A DNA stretch of 64,000 nucleotides from Nymphaea colorata (taxonomy: Eukaryota; Streptophyta; Magnoliopsida; Nymphaeales; Nymphaeaceae), in contig NC_045142.1 of the NCBI RefSeq assembly GCF_008831285.2, positions 5,711,501 to 5,775,500 of the forward strand, written 5' to 3'. The translations under genes were made by a program, and so were the position numbers. Of the stretch, positions 33,731-45,806 are shown one piece after another. The notes under the pieces are model-generated. The model did not search any database. It was given only the letters and a program-made list of their open reading frames with translations, and was not told the origin of the DNA. Positions within the stretch are counted from its first letter, which is position 1. Every line of letters starts with the position of its first letter.

Positions 33731-36700
33731 TCAAACTTTTGGCGTGGCGACTGCCCCTCTGCATTTCAACAACGATGAAACAACTGCATTAATGTCCGGC
33801 CGTTGGTCTGGAATCTGGGAGCAACAAGACGAGGCCAACTGTAGGAGCATGGTGACCTTTCTATTTTCCAATTTCGACCACCCGTGATGCACAAGATACT
33901 CGTCTATGACGTCGGAAACACCAGTTGTTCCACCGGAGAGAGCACCGTCGACCCAGTCTTTTAGAGTGGAAGTTTCTTGGTTCCCTGAGTTCATCGTCGC
34001 TGTAGGCCGCTTCCCGGTCAGGATCTCCATGATCACTATGCCCAGGCTGAAAACATCCGCATTCGTTGCCACCCTTCTCGTATAAGCAAATTCTGCGGCA
34101 CGAAAAGGCAGAAACAGGAAACAGTTAAAGACAGTGAAGGATGCACATGTCAAGTGAAAATCTGCTCTTACATATCTAATCAATTTTCCCAACAGAAAGG
34201 AAGCAACATCATGAACAGATATGCTTTAATAGATAGCAAATTCTTGAACGCATTGGAACAACACTTTCGGGGAAAACATTTATAGACTATACGTTCATTT
34301 AATTAGTGTTTATAGAATAAACAAATTATAAAAGCAATACAGGGAATACTAAAAAATTTAACTCCATTTTAGGTATTGTTTCTGTTTCATCATGATAAGC
34401 TTTCAATAGTTTCAGAATGTTGTGATACACCATGTAAAAGAAACTGGCAAAAGAAAAAAAAAAAACCTGGTGCCATGTAGCCAATAGTGCCCTGAAATGC
34501 AGATGAAGAAGACGGGTTGCTCCCATCTTGACGATGAACTCCTAAAATTCTAGAAGTCCCAAAATCACTGACATGTGCAACCCAGTCTCTGTCCAGCAAA
34601 ATGTTCGAAGGTTTTATATCACAATGGATGATAGGGAAGTCATGACCGTTGTGCAAATATGCCAGTCCATTAGCTATATCAATGACAACATCCAATCTCT
34701 TTGATAAATCCCAACCTCCATTATCGGTCATTGCTGAACCATGTATGACATCTTCTAAGCTTCCGTTCTCCATGAACTCTAAAACCAGAGCTTTCATCTT
34801 TCCAATTTCCCACGCATACCCCAGTATCTTCACCAGATTCCTGTGTCTCAGTCGACACAGAATGTCCAATTCTCTCATGAAACTTTTCTCTGGCACATAA
34901 TTGAATTGCTCCTTCAACCTTTTGATGGCTACCACCTGGCCATCCTGAAGCCGTCCTTTATAAACTGTGCTGAAACTGCCACTGCCAATCATGTTATTAG
35001 GATCAAAGTTTTCAGTAGCCGCCTCTAACTCAACTCCGGTGTACCTTTTAATGGTCTCTGGCAATGAGAAGGACACCTGTGGATGATCCCCAGCAGTGTT
35101 TCTCTTCCTCCATCTTGCAGCAACTAGAGCTGCACAGAAGATGCTTACAAGAAAGAGGATGGAAGAAAACACTACGATGATGAGATGGGTTCTGCTGATG
35201 ACCTTGTGGGAGTTTTTCTGGCTGCAGGGCTTCAGTACTTTTGCTCCACAAAGTCCAGGGTTTCCTGCTAACTCAGACAAGTTTAATCTTTGAAGTATCC
35301 CTACTTGCGGAACATTTCCTTCAAGGTGATTGAAAGAAAGATTTAGATGCACAAGTCTGGTTAAATTGCCTAAACCAGAAGGAATACTTCCATTGAGATT
35401 GTTGACAGAAAGGTCAAGAGTTGTTAGCTGCTTCAGGTTTCCTATCTGCTCAGGGATTTCGCCTTCCAACCTATTGCTTGAAAAATTTAAATGTTTGAGT
35501 GAACTTCCTGCAAAGAAAATGTTGCTTGGAATTGGACCTCTTAGCATGTTTTTGGACAAATCAAGTGACACCAGGTTCTTGCAACCTTCCATGGTTGATG
35601 GAATACTGCCAGAGAGGTCATTGTTTGATATGTCAATGGACTGCAGCATTGAGAGCTCCCCGAATTCAACTGGGATTGGACCCGAGAAAAGATTGTAGGA
35701 TAGATTCAGAGATACCTGCATAGACTTCATAGCTGATATTGAGGAAGCAGGAATGTTTCCAGTGAGCTGATTATGGGACACATCCAAGTACATAAGCCTA
35801 GAGAGCGATTCCAAGCCTGAAGGAAGAGAACCATTAAGCATATTGCCACTGAGATTTAGTGATGTTAGCCACTGAAGTTTGGAGATGGATTCAGGAATGC
35901 GACCAGAAAACTTGTTAAAACCGATTCCTAGAAACGTGAGACGTTTCAGCTTAAAGATTTCTTCAGGGATAGTGCCCTCGAGACCATTGTTAGACAAGTC
36001 AATCAACTGAAGGCTAGAAAGGAGGCCAACCTGCCCAGGAACAGGACCACTCAGTTTATTCTTACCAAGTTTAACAGAAAGCACCTTGCTCATGTTCCCA
36101 ATCTGCCATGGAATCATCCCAGTCAAGTGGTTATAAGACAAATGGAAGCGTTCAAGATTGATTAGCTTTCCAACTCCTGAGCTCAGTGACCCGCTCAACT
36201 CATTTTTTGCCAGGTCCAGACTCCTAAGTCCAGTGCAATTATAGAGATCCTCTGGAATCTTTCCGGTCATTCCTTGACCCCCAATAGACAGGAAACTTAG
36301 ATTCTTCATATTACCAAAACCAACAGGGATCTGCCCTGAGAAGTTATTGAATGTCAATCCTACATTTTCTAGCTTGGAGCAGTTTGTAATACTGGAAGGG
36401 ATCGGGCCCTGAAGCTGATTGCCTGCCAAATTAAGAACCTGTAAGTTGTAGAGCTGGCCAATGTTTGGCATCAGTTCACCTTTCAAAAAATTAAAGCTCA
36501 GGGCTAGGAAGTTGAGGCTCCTTAAATTGGCAATCGTTGAAGGGATTGTTCCAGTTAAACTGTTTTCATGCAATGCCAAGTGTTGGAGCGACAGCAACGA
36601 TCCCAGTTCTTGGGGGATTGAACCAGTGATACGATTCTCGGAAAGATCCAAACTTATTAAAGACTTACAGAATGAAAGCGATGGTGGAATCACCCCCGAG

Positions 36701-37668
36701 AGATTGTTCTCATATAGTCTCAGTGCCATCAAATTAGTCAGACGCCCCAGCTCAATTGGTATGCTTCCCTGGAACTCATTGCCGTAAAGGTTCAGAAGGG
36801 TCAAGTTCTTACAGTTCCCCAACTCGGCTGGAATTCTTCCAACAAATTTGTTTCCGAGAAGCTGAAGCACTGTCAAGCTTCTGAGATTTCCAATTTCAGA
36901 TGGTAGTATCCCACTTAACTGGTTATTGCTCAAGTCCAGAGTTTGTAATTCTGTTAATCTACCAAGAGAAGCAGGAAGCGGACCCTGAAAGTTGTTTTCG
37001 TAAGCAGCAAAAAATTGAAGGTTGCTCAAGTTTCCAACGTTCCAAGAGATCAAGCCAGTTAGATTGTTTCTTGCAAAACTAAGATAAGCTACGGCCGAGC
37101 AATTGTAGATGCTTAGAGGAATGCTCCCATGCAAGAAATTGTTGGCCAAGAGAAGAGTGTTAAGCTGTTGCAGAAGGCCTAATTCGTGTGGTATCGTACC
37201 TGTGAGGCTGTTACTGCTTAGATCAAGCAACTGAAGGTTTTGAAGGAGACCCAGCTCAGAAGGGATGGCACCAGTCAGGTTGTTGTAATAGAGGGAGATG
37301 CTGATGAGCTGAGAATTGGACCCCAACTCCAAGGGAATGGTTCCCATGAAAGAGTTCGAACTTAAATACAGAGTTTGGAGGTTGGAGATGTTCCCTACGA
37401 ATGGCGAGATGGTTCCCCTGAGCTTTCTTCCGGGCAGGGAAATGGAGATCACAGACTGGTCAGAAGCGTCGCAGGAAATGCCAGACCAATTGCAGTGGTG
37501 ATTGGAGTCCACCCAGTCTGAGAGATAGCCCATTGGGTCGTCGAGGATTGATTTCTTGAACTCGACGAGCGCCTGTACATCTGCATTCGGTTTTGGTAAC
37601 TGCGAGAAGACGGATAGCCAAAGAGAGAAGAAGAACGAAAGCAGGAAGGCATTGCGTATTGCTGCCAT
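33731..37668 (-). CDS. FLS2: FLS2-like LRR receptor kinase (subfamily XII)
   Basis: Two exons, 37668-34467 and 34092-33731, with a 374-bp GT-AG intron splitting the GTIGYMAP|E kinase motif. The product is about 1187 residues. A second in-frame ATG seven codons upstream (37689) is possible, but MAAIRNAFLLSFFFSLWLSV from 37668 is the better signal peptide. Then follow an LRR N-cap (ALVEFKKSILDDPMGYLSDW...NWSGISCD), nearly 30 plant-type repeats (about residues 85-790), a membrane span (about 820-848, IIVVFSSILFLVSIFCAALV) and a Ser/Thr kinase. The kinase shows the P-loop IGSGSFSTVYKG, VAIKRL lysine, HCDIKPSN catalytic loop, DFG and ADVFSLG. The HCD makes it a non-RD kinase, as in pattern-recognition receptors. 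GKMKALVLEFMENGSLEDVI and HGSA match the FLS2 kinase closely. FLS2 senses the bacterial flagellin epitope flg22 at the plasma membrane together with BAK1-type co-receptors. The gene is intact. Whether it binds flg22 or is a paralogue with another ligand cannot be read from the sequence. Confidence 0.88.
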
Positions 37669-37689
37669 TGCAGTCAGAAAGTGACTCAA

Positions 37690-40600
37690 TACTGGGAATT
37701 CTCTTCCTTTGAAATGCTTTTATGATTGTTCTAGTAGACAAAGATAAGATTCTTGGTTTATCAAAGAAATGCAGGATCTGAAACGGGTCAACGTACAGTC
37801 CTACACAGCCATGAGCATGGCTTTAACAGGGGAGAGAGCACTCGATTACTTGGAGTGGGCAGTATCCTTATGGGCCATTTGATATTTGAGTTGCAGGTAG
37901 GCCCCTCAATTCCGCGGATTCAAATGGGGTCTCGTCTCTCAAAGGTTGAGCAACCATTGAAGATAATCTCGTGCGAAGGATTGGAAAATCAAGTCGGCGC
38001 TCTCCGTTTCAGACACGGTTTCCCATTTTCGGCGCTTGGAATTTTGTGGGGAGTCTTAGAAGAAAGCCATTCTGGGTCACACAGCCTTCGTTTTTTCTAA
38101 CGGTGATGTACAGTGTCCTGTCGACAGAACGCGTTGGTGGGAGGGAGGGTTCTCCTCTTCAGAGAAGATAGAGAGAGAGCACTTTTGTCACGATACGGCT
38201 GATGATATCCTGCCAATAGACAGCGAGCGTCTGTGGGTCAGGTTTTCTCTTCACAGATAAGAATGAGGGGGAGAAAGATTGTGCAAGCATCAATGGAGAT
38301 AATGGGGAATGTTTGAGTTAGAATGCAATGTTTGTCTTCAAGCGTTGACGGGGCGCTCGGTTTTGAACAATAAATGAAGTGCTATTCGTCACGGTTCTCT
38401 TGTCGCCTAATAAGAAGGCCTTTGATGCGAGGAACAGAACCTCAGGGTCACGTAATGCAGCGTCCAATGGCTGTTCCATCAGTTAGGCAGAGTGGTAAGA
38501 AACTCAATTTTGTAACGAGCCCTCTCAAATTTTATGGAAATAAAAAGTAGAGTGTTTGGTAAACCTTAAAAATAAGTTTTTTTTTTTGTGTAATTTTGAT
38601 ATTTGGATATATTCCCCAGGGGTGGAGCCGGCTAGAGCCCTCTCAATTTTGGCTTTATTATTTCGGAAAAAAAGTAGAGTGTTTGGTAAACCTTAAAAAA
38701 ACGTTTTTTTTTGTAATTTTGATATTTGGATTTTTTTTTTTTTTTTTTTGGCATAGGCATGTTCAAAAAATTTTTAGATATAATAAAATGTATGATTGCA
38801 GCATAGTACATGAATAAACAAATTGTTCGAAACCACCAACCTAAAAAAAAAAATGTAGGGCTGTATGGGCAACTGCCCACATACGTTTCTATAGTGTTCT
38901 CATTTCTGCATGGCCTTCTTAGTAGCATTTCAAACTCATCTTTTATTTATTTTTTTTTCTCTTTTGTCTTTTCCCTCACCTGTCCTTTTTTTGGGGTCGT
39001 GTCTGGAGGTTGTAGTTTATATCCTTTTGACAACGCATTTGGGAGAAGCACAACAACAGGGTTTTCAGGGGTACCTTCTCATTGCCGAATTATTTTGTAG
39101 CACACCTTGTGTAGGGGGATGTTCAATTTGTTATTCGGCTACGGTGACGTCATTCATTTGTTGTTCGATGACTCTGTCGTTCCGTCTATCAACTCTCTTC
39201 CCACCCCGCTTATTTTGTTTTATTGTGTTGTTGTCAGTATATTTCATTCTTTTTTTTCGTTTTTGCGATTTGTTCTTGTATTTAAGAGACTTTCTGTTGT
39301 CAAGATTTTGTTATGCATACCCATTTTATGGGCCCTCTCTCTCTTTGTTTTTCTTATTATTTGCAGGTGGTATTGAAAAATTGCTAAGCCGTCCATAGAT
39401 TGAAGACATAGTGCGATGGCTTCAAAATTTCCAAAACTGTTTCCTAATCAAGAAGCAATGAATATAATAACTGAAAAATCAGAGAATGAAGGCAAAGAAA
39501 ATTAATCTTGCTGTGTGTGTGTGACTACAGGTAGAATGTATAGGTCTGGATTTAATTGTTTTATGCATCTTGGCCTTCTTTAAGTCAACTCTACGTCGAT
39601 CCAACGAAGGTGGAGCCAGCCATGTGCTTATTCCCCTGCTTTTTTCTTCAGGGTACAAGCTCCTGGTCAGTCTAGCTTGCTGAAATCTTGATATGAATTG
39701 GCCTCATCCGGTTATTTTCAACGTCAAAGCTTGGACCTTACTTTAGTGATTAGTGGACATACATCATCAAAGTCATCTGATAAGAAAAAACATTGTATAT
39801 TCTAGATCCCATGACCCATGAATACTGCCCGTTTCAAGAGACATTATGATTATGGATGTTGCTAGTAAATCCAATAATTTGGATATAAGAACACCACATT
39901 TCTTGAAACCAGAACATAGTGTTCTTGAAATATAATTTTAGGGGACATGTTTTCCGTGAACACAATGTTCTTCTTAAGGAATACCCTCTGAGAAAAACAA
40001 TTTGATACATGTGTGCGTAATGCACTACTATTAATGTTGTTTTATCATTGACGCCTGAGTAGGGTTCGAGCTCGGCACTGGAACCAACCCTTCACAAAAT
40101 AGCTAAGCTCGGTGTATATGAAATAGAAACCAAACCTAGCAAGTCATAGGTCTAGAATCCGAACAAGGATTAACAGTTCATTTTCATGCGTGGACGCTGA
40201 CCCAAAACATCTTGATTAAGCCTGGTAAATGACCAAATATAATCTTCTACTAAGCTCTAAAGAAGAACTGACGTATTGAATTTTCTAGCATTTGACACAA
40301 AGAAAAAGTAGCCCACAATATAATGGAGTTTAGTGGGTCCAGGCTGGGCAAACTGAGTTGCATTATTGAGTCAGGTCCCGCTATGTCATCACAAGACCGG
40401 CTCGAGCTTGCGGTGAGTTCAGTCCGATATAGTGGACAGCGGTCTGAGCTTGACGAACAGGTCTAACTTGGTCCAAACACAACTTAGGTGCTGCCCTATC
40501 TGATACACACACTACCACCAGTCCAAGTCTATAGTCATATTCCCATTGGACTTCAGAGGCATCAAGTTCAGCATTTTGCACAAATAATTGAGTTCATGAA

Positions 40601-42299
40601 GTTCTTCTGGAATATAGGATCACCATCCACTAATTTGGTCTGCCATATCAACAACAATTCAAATGGCTGTGAAGCACCAAAATCAAAGGCCTCATTTGTT
40701 CTCAAGCGTTACCTTGCATTAAAGATTGAAGTTCTAACCTCAAACTAACTAGCTTGAATCCAATTTGAATATGCTTCCCAAAAAATTGCCCCATTTCTCT
40801 TAAAACAAGCACCTAAAAACCAATCAAACATGGATATTAAAGCTAGTGAGCCTTCTCTTGATCAGTAGAGAATTCAAAAATAAAGGAAATCATCAAAAAA
40901 TGCCAATGTCACTAAGTACACATTAGTCTATGACAATATGGGTACTCTTTAAGTGGACACATTGATGCTCTTCAATTCCCAACCACTGTATACAGGGTCT
41001 TAGACAAAAATACATGCATCGGTACAAGGTAAAGATGGAATAGGCTTGAGGATAAAAGATGGTAAAGAATACCACTTTTAGTTAATATATACATTTTGAC
41101 AAATAAAAATAATTAAATGAAAAACATTGAGAAAAGCAAAGTGATATTTCACTTTACAATCAATAACTTGTTAATTTTATCACCAACAATCCAAATGATT
41201 AATAAACAGATGCACAACCAGACCTAGAGAGCACGTATCTCAGCCAGTGGTTCACTTTCATAACCCACCCACATTGTCAATTTGGGAGGATGCGTATAAT
41301 ACGACAAAACGTAGTCAGTCATATATAATATAATACCCGTACAAAACACATCTTTTAAAAAAAACGTCAAAAAATAAAAAACGTGAAAAAAACACGTATT
41401 ATACAAATATTATACCCGTTATTTTGCGTTTTTTAATATTTTTTATGATTTTTTATTTTTTTGTAATTTTTAAGATTTATTAAATGTTTTAAATGTTTTA
41501 AAAATTTATCAAGATTTTTTCATTTTATTTACGAGATATATAACTTTTTATCGTATTATACTCGCCCTTTTCTTCGCTGTATAATACTGGTACCGTATGA
41601 AGGTGCGGGTTGGAATGCAGAAGTTTTGAAAATCACAAGTACGAGAGTACTCGTTGACGGGCGTCCGGTACCCGCGCTTGGTGCCGTCCGTACATCTGTG
41701 GCCTGGAAATGTTTCACTCAAGTTCAAAAGTCTTAGCAGGGGTGTGACTTTCTGTTCTATGTGGAGAATGAGGAGCTACTTGCCCTGGCACTTGAAAACA
41801 GGAAGCAGCATATTCGGGGGAGGTGTCAAGCACCAGTCTACGGAAGACTAATGGATCTTTTCTTTCTACTCTATGGGCGAGGCACCGTTATTGGAGCCAG
41901 TCCTCTAGAACGTCTGTGTTCAAGGTTGTGGCAACTCAGGTTATCCTTCATCAAGGGATAATGTAACCTGGTGGAAATAGGTTGTTTTCAGTCATTAGTC
42001 ATGTCCAGTACCCTGCCTTAATCCTATTTCAGCAGATGGACATATTTAGAAGTGTGAAAAAATGAGACAGTGTACAGGTAAACTTTTCAATGTTACCAAT
42101 GGTGACCATATATGGGCAATCTTGGGCGGGTAAACTTTTCAGTGAATCATAATACAATAAATAACTTGTGATCTTTACATGAAAGAATTGGGAAAGGGGA
42201 AAATACATCTCCATAGCAGCTAATAACATGATAAAATTTTGGGCCAGAAGCTCTGAGAGACTGTAGGCTTGTGGTATTGGCGGAACTTGTGTCCATTAT
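37690..42299. other. Intergenic between receptor kinase and AAE14, no convincing gene
   Basis: 37690-38500 is likely the 5' leader and promoter side of the receptor kinase gene; no clear TATA box was found. Two parallel ~100-bp stretches (about 38520-38605 and 38637-38735) share GTAGAGTGTTTGGTAAACCTTAAAAA, separated by a GGTGGAGCCGG family A-like word. A family B tail is at 38855-38890. 38940-39370 is strongly pyrimidine-biased, producing misleading frames. The plus frames at 41654-41961 are unrecognised. Confidence 0.5.
41290..41600. repeat. AT-rich foldback repeat with CGTATTATAC ends
   Basis: GCGTATAATACGAC begins the segment and GTATAATACTGGTACC ends it. In the centre CACGTATTATAC is followed closely by TATTATACCCG, with A-rich 'aacgtcaaaaaataaaaaacgtg' sequence on the left facing T-rich 'gcgttttttaatattttttatg' sequence on the right, so a strand could fold back on itself. 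Related sequence is present at 18985-19165, 61100-61260 and 63765-64000. Confidence 0.45.
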
Positions 42300-45200
42300 T
42301 TATAGATTGCTATGCAGTGCTTGCAGGTGAGCCATGGCTTCTTCTTTCACCTTGTCTCTCATCAGCTTCCCACTTGAGGTCGATGGGAACGATTTCTTCC
42401 AAGGAATGAAGATCTTTGGAATTTTGAATCTGTAAACAAAAACAAGCTTTTTTTTATTCGTCTTGTTACAGCTCGGCTTCTATTGAAAAAAGAATGGCAG
42501 AGTGCCCTTTATGAAGTGACATTCTTCTTGGTCCAACCACTAAAATCATGTTCTGTCATCTGTGGCTTTTCTATGAAATGATGGCTATTTTACTGTTCTC
42601 TAACAATATCGAGTATGCTCAGGTCCTATTGCAATGCCCATTTACAGACAGTTAAAGTTTATGTGCTAGGCATCCACAACTGCTTCATTGAGTGGCACCC
42701 GCCTCAAAACCTTGATGCAAGTAATAAACATTATTTGCATTTTATGTACTTTATAAATAATTGAACAGAAGCATGATACAACATCCTACTCGAAGGATTA
42801 TTTGATATAGAATGCATGCTTTCAAGGATTATTTTCGCTGTTTCTAGTAGCATAGAATGCAGGCTTTCATGCATGAGTTCATGGCTCAACATGAGCAGAA
42901 ATTTACCCAGAAAGATGCATCCGCTTGCAGTGAGACTGCAAAATTTTGCACGATAGATTTTGCGATTTCACATCTGGGGACAAAAAACTTGAATTCCCGT
43001 CGATCCAATTCCACTCTGTTTTAACTCTGATGCATGCAGCCACTGCCTCTGACAACCGAGTGTCTGGAATTCCAACAATGACACTTTCCAAAATTCCTGG
43101 ATGCTGCAATAATACTGCCTCCACCTGATGTATGCAAGCAAAAGAAAAAGAACAAAATGTAAGAACCTAACAGCCAGTTCTCATGTGGGTGTTGAGTGTT
43201 AAAAGTGCACAAGTCTCAGCTTTAATTTATTGATCACTGAAGCCCTGGTTTTGATCTTTATCCATTTGCTTACTTTAGAATTTATCATAATTCTATTCTG
43301 CGGCATTCTGTTGGTGATGGTGAAGTGCAAGTTAGGTTGGAGTATTCAGAGTGGCCTCTTCAACCTCTCTTTGTACAAATTTGAAACCAATAACTCAACG
43401 TAAGCCAAAAGACAAGGCTTGTTTAAATTTTAAAATCACTACACAGTAGCACATACACACAATAGCACACGCACAGTAGACACGAATGCCTGCTCACAAT
43501 GTGAACAAAAGTCACACAAGACAAAAAAATAAGCCAAGTCATATGGGTATGGGTACTGGTACGACGATGCAGTATGGGTACGGCAATACCAGAAGATGCG
43601 GCTATGAAGATACAATGATATGCATATATAATATATACAAAAAATCCCAAAAGATTCATGGAATTATTAAAAAGAAAAACGGTTTAATGCATTTTGGATC
43701 AGGTCTGATATATGTATACACAAACACACAAAGCCCACAAAAGATTCATGCATTTTATTAAAAATAAAAAGGATTTAATGTTTTTTGGATCGGATGACCC
43801 AGACCCCGTCCAAAACTTACCAAGATGTGTCCCCATTCCCATTATCAGTGTGTTGACATGGTACAGTACCAATCTGCTGTATCCATGTGAGATTAAAAAT
43901 AAGTCTTCTGTTAATCTCACAAAGTGTTCAGAGAATCATGCATCAGAAGGAGGAAATCCCTCCTTTATATACACAAAGATGAAGGTGGCCTAGCTGTTGG
44001 GCGAAGCCCCAGTGTTTATAAAACTAGCTATTGCGACTGGTCAACAGCCAGTCCAGCTGGGTCATTGATGCAGTGATTAGAGGGTTAACTCTAATCCCCA
44101 CAGAAGAATAACCAAACAATAACAAAATGCAAAGAACGAAGGAAAACTGAATAGAGCAAAGGAATATACTGAAATAAACAAAATTAGGGTTTTCTTAATC
44201 ATCAACTAATCCGAAATGAACCACATGTCCCTTTAAATAGATTTTGTAACTACATTGGATCTTGGATCCACAATCAAGATAAAAGGTCCAAGCTTGACCT
44301 AATAAATAGAAACAAAAAGGGAACCAAAGAAATAAAGCAAAGCAATATCAATCCAAACTAAATATGATCTAGATGGATAGCCCTCGCATCAGTTATGGTC
44401 CATTCTTAATCACAACTAAAAATGGATCAATTTTCAGAAGATGTGGGTGGAGGAACACGGCCGTACACACACATAGGCCGTACATACACATATATGACAA
44501 AAAATAATTTCATACAACTATAAGCAACAAAAAGAAATAAATATGAAAAGATGAAACCCAGACAAGCATAGGAGAGTCCCTTCTTGCCCTGTGAATGTAT
44601 ACACATTAAAAGAATCCTGAAAATTAGACATCTTTCAACATGGTCAAAGTTGACCAACTACAGAAAATCATGGACTTGGCGTTGGGTGCGTTGACCGCAC
44701 CTGACATGGTCAACATCATGTCCCAGACGTGTCCAGGGTTGCATGCACATCCAGGCATGTGGACATGGGTACCTCAACTTAACCAGGTGTTTGTGTTACT
44801 TAGCATATAAAATTATTATTATATGTACACCATATACACAATATATATACATATAGATAATAGAAAAATTGACAGCTAATAACCCAACACAAGCGGCAAA
44901 AGGAATGTCTGAAATCATTAGACAATAGTATACAGACTAAGCACAAAAGGCCACTCACAATGTGCACAAAGGCACACAAGAAGTTTTCTTTTCTTCCTTT
45001 TTTTTCCTTTTCTTAAGCACAAGGTTTAGATTATGCCAATATGCATGCCCACGTATATTGGGTTGACAGCCTTCAAATTGAAGGCCTTTACTCAACCACC
45101 TAGACAGGCGTCCAGAGATCTTATTACAAATATAACTGTTATATTTGTAAGTACATGATTGTTTTTCAATTTTAAATATGAAAATATCTTCACATATTTT

Positions 45201-45769
45201 ACAGATAAAAAAGTTATCAACTTATTGAGAGGCTCTCTTACCAAGAAGATATAATATTTGAATTAGTGACCAGCTTCTTCTAAATATGAAGATAGAATTA
45301 CCTCCTCAGGATAAATATTCTCTCCACCACTCTTGATCCGGTCCTTACTTCGCCCTTGAAGCCATAAGTTACCATAATCATCCACCCAACCAATGTCACC
45401 TGTTTCCAGCCAACCACACTTGCAAAAGACAGGACTCAGGTTATCTGGTGCATTGCACCAGTACCCATCCATCACATGCATTCCTCTTGTTAGTATGCTT
45501 CCCGCAACAAAAGAATTGACCAGCTTTCCGTTTTTCCTTATCTGTATTTCAACATGTGGTGGTGGTTTCCCAACACAAATACCACTAGGACCTGGAACTG
45601 TTTGGCCTGTGTCACTAGAAAAGTCATGAGGACTAGCAGAAGTGCCTTGCTTCTCTGGGTTGTATAAGGTCATGAATGTTATCGAGGAGCATGCTTCTGT
45701 CATACCTACAAAACACAGAAAATACCAGGTTGAGATGAATTCAAATTCCCTCACATGGGTTCCAATGTT

Positions 45770-45806
<37 letters not shown>

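Noticed and set aside
34326-34466. Extension of the receptor kinase first exon past MAPG into a phenylalanine run
   Set aside because: This is readthrough into the intron (GT at 34466-34465 followed by a T run). The kinase continues at 34092 with EFAYTRRVATNADVF.
38910-39398. 162-codon plus frame rich in F, L and S
   Set aside because: The region is a pyrimidine-biased stretch; overlapping frames look alike and no family motif is present.
41654-41961. Two overlapping plus frames (one with ENEELLALALENRKQH)
   Set aside because: Short, mutually out of frame and not recognised; no splice-joined continuation was found.
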